Shown piece after piece: positions 19,101 through 26,446 of a stretch of 50,000 bases of DNA. Source of the stretch: Symbiodinium natans (taxonomy: Eukaryota > Sar > Dinophyceae > Suessiales > Symbiodiniaceae). The position numbers and the translations under genes are program-made. Where the stretch lies: contig CAJNDS010002834.1 of the NCBI GenBank assembly GCA_905221605.1, positions 1 through 50,000 of the forward strand, given 5' to 3'. Every line of letters begins with the position of its first letter. Position 1 is the first letter of the stretch. The notes beneath the pieces were generated by a model. It was not told the origin of the DNA. It made no database searches and saw only the letters and a list, made by a program, of their open reading frames with translations.

Positions 19101-22100
19101 TTGGGCTTGGGGTTTAGGGGCTAGGGCTAGGCCCGAGCCCTAAGTCCTAAACCCTAAGCCCAACTTACTCTAGGTTCTTCAGCCGCAACCCGGGTCACTC
19201 ACCTATACCCTTGAACCCTCTAAACCTGAACCAACCGTTCAACCCTCGACCCAAACACGATAAGCCTCGAAAGCGCAATGCACTTTCTCGAGCTGGGAAG
19301 CCTTAGCGAACTCACCTGGGTACCCTACGAACCTACAGTGTTATCTAGTTAGGCCCCTGGCACATTTTGCCCTGATTGGGTTTCGGAGCAATCCCTGAGC
19401 CTTAAACCCGAAACCTTAAAAAAACCCCAAGCCCTAAAAACCCCAAACCCCAAACCCCACACCCTAAACCCTAAACCTGAACCCTAAACCCTAAACCCCA
19501 AGCCCTAAACCCCAAATAAGCCTTGATCGAGGCAAGCCCTTCAAGACCAGCCCTCGCGAAGCGTGGGAGCAGATGATCGCCCTGGCAAAGGTGCCCACTT
19601 AATTGGAGGGAAGGGTAGTTTAGGGTTTGGGGTTTAGGGTTTGGGGTTTAGGGTATAGGGTCTTTTGGTTTAGAGTCTTGGTTTCTCTAAACCCTTTTAG
19701 CTTTAAAGCCCTAAGCCTTAGGGTATTTTTAGGTTTGGGGCTGCTTTAGGGTAAGGCCTGACGCTATGCATAGGGTGCTGCGTACAGCCCGAAATCGCTT
19801 GAAACTGCAGGATCCAAAAGCACCTGAGTTGCAGAGTATGAAACCCTAAACCCTACACCCTAAACCCCTGAAGAGTGGAGTCCATGGGTTGTTCGGACTG
19901 CCTGTGTGGGTTTGGGGTTTTGGGTTTCAGGCTTGGTGGTCTTACCCTAGCCCCCAAACCCTAAACCATGAACCTAAGGTCTGCACCACATGACTTGTGC
20001 CAAGCTATCAGACCCAGGTATCCGGAGATTTCGTCGCCTTTTCTGACTACCTACAAACTCTGACTACCTACAAACTCAGGGTTTTATGGTTTAGGAGATT
20101 ACGGCCTTTATAGAAAAGTCGAACCCGAAGCTTTGTTCTGGCCCTAAAACCTGAACCCAACACCCTAAACCCTAAACCCTAAACCCTAATTCTAAACCCT
20201 AAACCCTAAACCCTAAACCCTAAAGACCCCAAACTTTATTGTTGGACATTTGGCATTCGGGGCTGCGTTGTGGTACACTTCGCAACTTGGGGGGCCCCGG
20301 CCCGAAGCCCCAAGCCCTAAACCCTGAGCCCTGAACCCTAAAACCTAAACCGAAACCCCAAGCCCTAAACCCTAAACCCTAAACCCTAAACCCTAAACCC
20401 TAAACCCTAAACCCTAAACCCTAAACCCTAAACCCTAAGCCCTAAACCCTAAACCCTAAACCCCGAGCCTTGAGCCAGCGAAGGCCGGAAAGGTCAAATC
20501 CATCGGCGTGTCCAACTGGCGCATCTCTGACCTGGACTGGATTTGGGGTTTGGGGTTTAGGGTTTAGGGTTTAGGGTTTAGGGTTTAGGATTTGGGGTTT
20601 AGGCTTTGAGGGTTTAGGGTTTAGGGTTTAGGGTTTAGGGTTTAGGCTTTGGGGTTTAGGGTTTAGGGTTTAGGGTTTAGGATTTGGGGTTTAGGATTTA
20701 GGGTTTGGGGTTTGGGGTTTAGCGTTTAGCGTTTAGGGTTGAGGGTTTAGGATTTTGTCTTTCGGCTTCAGGGCCTAGATCCCGGGTTTCGGGCTCAGGC
20801 ATGCATGCTTCTGACTCGTTGCTCAGGAAGTAGAGGTCCAGGGTTTAGGGTTTAGGGTTTAGGGTTTATTCAGCTGTGCCGGTGGACTCCGTGGCCTTAG
20901 CGACAGCCGTGCATGGCTGATCCTGCACTCCTTGCACTACGTGATCGTCCAGCGGCCGGTGTGTTGCTGGAAAATGTCCCCGGCCTTACTAGGGCCCCGA
21001 ACAAGTCGCTGTTTCAGAAACTGATCGAGATCCTTCGCAACATCGGGTACGGCGTGAAGGCCACGATCGTGAACAGCAACCAGCACGGCCTCGCGCAAAC
21101 ACGGCCCCGAGTCTATGTTGCGGCCATCAAGAAGTCGGCAAACGCATGGGGTTTTGGGGGGGATCAGGGAAGCCCGAAAAACCCTCCCGTGAACTCTCTG
21201 AAACTCATGAGTCCCGAAACCCTGAATCCTAAGCCCTAAACCCCAAACCCTAAGCCCCAAGCCCTAAACCCTAAACCCTAAACCCTAAACCCTACACCCT
21301 AAACCCTAAACCCTAAACCCTAAACCCTAAACCCTAAACCCCAAGACATCGCAGGAGAGCATCAAGGACCTGGAGATCCAGCCAAGCTGCAACCAGGTCG
21401 AGGCACACCCCTTCTTGCAGCAGGCGGGGGGCCGGGATTTAGGGTTTAGGGTTTAGGGTAAAGTTCAGGGTTTAGGCTTTAGGCTTTAGGGCTTAGGGTT
21501 TAGAATTTCGTATTCAAGGCGTAGGGCTTCGGGTTGAGGATCCTGGGTGTAGAGTTCAGGGCTTCGGACTTGGGATTCAGGGTTTCGGTGTTGGACTCTG
21601 GGGTTCAGGGTTCGGGGTTAGGGTTTAGGTTAGGGTTTAGGGTTTAGGGATTAGGGTTTGCTGTAATAGGGCGTAGATGCTGTGAAGGTTAGGATGCAGC
21701 AGCGGCTCGAATGCCTCGTCAGATGCGAAGAGCAGTTCTGGCCCGATTGTGGAGGGCCATCTAATACTTGTCTCCCACCCCACGCCGTCCGAGGCGGCAG
21801 AACCACCCAAACCTATTCCTTTTAGGGTTTAGGCCTAAACTCATGACAATCGCTTACTTTCAAAAAAACCTTTCCGTCACCGATGACCACTTTCAGCCAA
21901 GGGAAAGGTTTGAGGCAAGGTCCTCAGCTGCATAGAAAAGGAAAGGTTTTAGAGGGTTTGCAGGGTCAGGAGGCTAGGAGGGAGCGGGAAGGAGGGTCAG
22001 GGGTGGTAGGGGGGTTCAGGGGGGTCAGGGAGGGGAAAACACTTTGAGCACCGCCTCTGGACCAGCCGGGTCTCTGGTCCTGCGGCGAGTATTCGGGTCC

Positions 22101-25100
22101 TCCTGGCCTGGGGCACCGGGCCCATCGCGGGTGCTACCGACCTCCGGGCTGGAGGAGGTGGCAAGCGACCTGGGTCGACTTTCACCATAGAAATGGAAAA
22201 AGGGCTGAAGCGCCGCCCCCTTTCTGTAGGGGGGGCGGCCTAGGCCCTGAGTTTAGGGCTTCGGGATTAGGGCTCAGGGTTCAGGGTTCAGGGCTTGAGT
22301 TCAGAGCAACTTCTGTTTAGTGCGTTGGGCTTGCGAGGATTATAGGTTCAAGGGAAGGCTCCGTCTGGCCGGCCCCAACCACCTCCTACCTCAAGTCAGG
22401 CCCGAATGGATAGCCCCCAATTGAGCCGAAGATTGGTCTTGGGACTTACGTACCTCTCAGAGGCTCCACTGCCCCTGCGAATGCCTTAGATCATGCAAGG
22501 CTTGGGTTTTGAGCCATGTAAGAACACCTGGTCTTGGACGTCCTTGTCGGCTTTAACATGCCAAACATAAACTCTGAAACCCGTCAGCCGTAAGACCCCG
22601 AAACCCGTACAAAAGACTCTAGCCCTATGCCCTAAACTGGCCTAAGCCCCAAACCCTAAACCCCAAACCCTAAACCCCAAACCCTAAACCCTAAAACCCT
22701 AAACCCTAAACCCTAAACTCTAAACCCTAAACCCCAAGAGCTTCTTGCCCTCCCGCGAAACCGGGAGCCGTACTGCAGGTGGGCCTTCTACAGTACTGCC
22801 AGAAGCGAGGCTTGAGTTCGGTAGGGTTTAGGGTTTAGGGTTTAGGGTTTCGGGTTTAGGGGTTTAGGGGTTTAGACGTGTAGGGATTTAGGGGTTTAGG
22901 GGTTTAGGGGTTTGGGGCTATGTGGTTCTGCACTGTCCCCGTAAGGAGGTATCCCGGTATCGCCAAGAATCGAAGACCTAAAGTTGCGGGGAATGTTGGG
23001 GAGTTCCCCCTTTCTGGGGGTAGGTTTAGGGGCAACCCCCTTGAGGGTATGTTTAGGGGCAACCCCCCAGCAGTTTAAGGTTTAGAGCTTGGTATAACTT
23101 AAACCCGAAGCCCAAAACCCAAAACCCGAAACCCTAAGCCCTAAGCCCTAAATCCTGAACCCTAAACCCTAAGGAAGAGAGACATCCTCGTGACCTGCTA
23201 CGGTCCGCAGCTGCCGGTGACGCGGAACTTCCTGGCGGGTTCCCCTGTGGCACCTTGGATTCTTAAAATGACTCTGCACAAAGCGCTGCCTTGGGACCGT
23301 ACTTGTTCATGAATATGTATATGTATTTGTGTTTTTGTATATTTGTGTTTTTGTTGTTTTGTATTTTTGCATATTTGTATATGTGTATATGCATATATAT
23401 ATATACATGTGTATATATCTATATATATATATATAGACGGGCTGCAAAATATATGTATATTTAAGTATAAGTATACATGCACGTGCATGTATACATATAT
23501 GGTGACAATTCCACATGCATGTGCTGATGCATCTACATGTTCAGATAAACTGTTCAGGGACGGTTTAGGGTTTAGGGTCTCGGGGAACGAGGTCTAGGTT
23601 TAGCGTTTGGGTTCCCGCTCAAACGGGAAGACACGCCGACACCCTAACAGCCCCCACTGAACCCTTCAAATTCTAAATACCTCAGGAGCTTTAGCCGTTT
23701 TCAGGGGGCTGGGAGTGGTCTCCGTGAAGGCTTAGGGTTGAGGGGTTGAGGGTTTAGGGTTGAGGGTTTAGGGTTTAGGGTTTAGGGTTTCGAGGGTTTG
23801 CAAGGTTTTGGGGCCAATCCGACCCTGAGCCCCCTGACTCCCGACACCTCTGAGGAAGCTCGAAGCGCTACAGGCCTTAATATAGGGGTCGGAATACTTC
23901 CTAATAGTATCCCCTTCTGGCCCCTTTATAATTATACTATGGTAACCCCCCCCAAGGCCCGTTCTAATTTTTCCGGCCACTTTTTTCACCTCCAAGCCCT
24001 CAAGCTCTAAAGCTTCTAAACCTCTTAAACCTCTGAATCCTAATCCACCTTCTAAACCTCCTAAACCACTGAGTCCTAATCCTCCTTCTAAGCCTCCCAG
24101 ACCTCTGAGTCCTAAGCCCCCAGCCCTACCCACACCCTCCCCAAAAACAAAAAGGTAAATACATGGCACTTTTCTATGGGTTTGGGGCTACAGTCTTGCA
24201 TACTTTGGGGGTCCAGGCAAGCGAAAGCCCTAAACCCCGAGCCAGCGAGGAAGCACCGCTGGCAGCAGCTGCCAAGCGCACAGGGGCCACTTTGGGCCAG
24301 GCGCGTACTCAGGGTTTCGGGCTTCGGGGGAAGTCTAGGGTCTAAAGTTCGTGGCTTAAGGGAAGTTTAGGGTTTAGGGTTTGGGGTTTAGGGTTTAGAG
24401 TTTGGGGTTTAGGGCTTTGTGAAGTTCAGGGTTAATTTAAGCCCCAAAAGGGCTCACGCCTTGAGACTCTGACCCCCAACGGCGGTACTCCTCTGCCCTT
24501 CAATGTTGTCAAGCTCCGGGCCATGTGCCAAACCCCAAAACCCTCATTTTAGGGTTCTTAAGGACCCTAACCCTATGCCCTAAACCCTAAACCCTCAACC
24601 CTCAACCCAAGGTTGCCTAATACTCCCCACTACTCCCATAAGGCTCCCTAAGCTTCCCGAAGGTTTCCTGGCAACCTACCCACCATGAACCCCCCCCCCC
24701 TCCCTTAGGAACCCTAGAACCTTAGTGTTTAGGGTTTAGGGTTTAGGGTTTGGGGTTTGGGGTTTAGGGTTTAGGGTGGGTAGGGTATCTCTCCCCACCG
24801 CCACCCGCAAAAAGCGTGTGTAAGTCGATTCCGCGGTGAGCCATAAACCCGAAATCCCAAAACCCAACCGGTGAGGGACAGTCACTCTAAACCCTAAACC
24901 CTAAACCCTGAACCCTAAACCCTAAACCCTAAGCCTACACCTAAACCCCATGACCATGTTGAAGGGTTGCGGGCCGCGGGGTGCGGGTTTAGGCATGTGA
25001 GGGTCTCAGGGGTCGAGTTGCAGGAGTTTCTGGGAAGCTTAGGATGCTTTAGGGTTTAGGGTTTAGGGTTTAGGATTTAGGGTCCTTTTGGTTCAAAGGG

Positions 25101-26414
25101 TTCAGGTGGCCTTTGGGACCCGATGAAGTTCTGTGATGTGTAGGTCCTCCTCCGCTGGGCCTACCAAACTGGCCGCGTCCCTCTCACAACGAGCTCCAAG
25201 CTGGAGCGCATGAAGGAGGGGGTTTAGGGTTTAGGGATGTTTAGGGTTTAGGGTTTAGGGTTTAAGGTTTAGGGTTTAGGGTTTAGGGTTTAGGTTTAGG
25301 GTTTAGGGTTTAGGGCGAATGGGTTTAGGGTTTTGGGGGAAGCCCTATACTTTGCGGTTGGTCAGGGTCCCTCCCAACCCAACACAGCAGGTCATGAGGC
25401 CGTCTGCGAGTTGGGTCACCTCAACCCTGAACCCTGAACCCTGAACCCTAAACCCTAAACCCTAAACCCTAAACCCTACACCAAGCCCCCAGGAGTATTT
25501 GAACATCTTCAGCCTGGAGCTGACTCCCGAGGAGGCCCCCCCAGCAGTTTTGGGCCGCTGTTCAAGCCCCTGAGCCCTGAAACCCCAAACCCTAAACCCC
25601 AAACCCTAAACCCTAAACCCTAAGCCCTAAACCCTAAACCCCAAACCCCAAACCCCAAACCCCAAACCCCAAACCCCAAACCCCAAACCCTAAACCCTAA
25701 ACCCTAAACCCTGAACCCTAAACCCTAAACTTGAAAACCCCTATGCCCTCAACGCTATCTTCTAAGCGGAATCCCCAAAAAACCCCCATGAAGCCGTAAG
25801 TCCTAAGGTTCTATGGCCCCTAAAGCCCTTACAACCCTTGAACCCCTTAAAACCCCTTAAACCCATTAACCCTCCTTAAGCCCCTTAAACCCTAAACCCT
25901 CACCCCTTTTTTGGTGGGAGAGGTCGCTGCTATCTCGGCCGCCGGCCGGAGCGCCCCCAACAAGCGCTGCTTTTGGTCCGACTGCCTGGCCTACTACAAG
26001 GACCCTGAGAATTTGGGGTTTAGGGTTTTGGGTTTTGGGTTTAGGGTTTCAGGGTTTTGGGCCTACTACCAGGACCCTTGGGCATTCAGGGGGTTTAGGG
26101 GGATTTCAAGGGGTTCCTTGGTAGCTTGGGACTTTGGGGTGTTGGGGTCTATAGGGTTTCAGACCCGGATGCTTGGGCATGTAGGGGTTTAGGGTTTGAG
26201 GTTTTTAGGGTCTAGTTCGCTTTTCCACCAGAACCTTTGTCATCTAGGGTCTTGGGTTTAGGGTTCTACTATCAGCAACTCAGCTGGCTACTACCAGGAC
26301 CTTTATGCTTCATCTATGTCTTTCGAATGTTTTTCTCTAATCTTTTCTATCTGATCTGTTTTATCCATGATATTTGTTATATATGACCAATATGATCTAT
26401 ATAGCCTATATGAA

Positions 26415-26446
<32 letters not shown>

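Noticed and set aside
19096-19101. GTAAGT as the donor of AKR exon 8
   Set aside because: Using it leaves exons 8 and 9 out of frame (81 + 59 bp); ending at 19075 gives 61 + 59 = 120 bp and the expected family sequence.
20937-21260. 107-codon minus-strand open frame over the methyltransferase fragment
   Set aside because: It is the shadow of the + strand frame that carries the ENV and QxRxR motifs.
23198-23597. Open frames rich in Tyr, Ile and Cys in both strands
   Set aside because: Translations of a TA/TG microsatellite.
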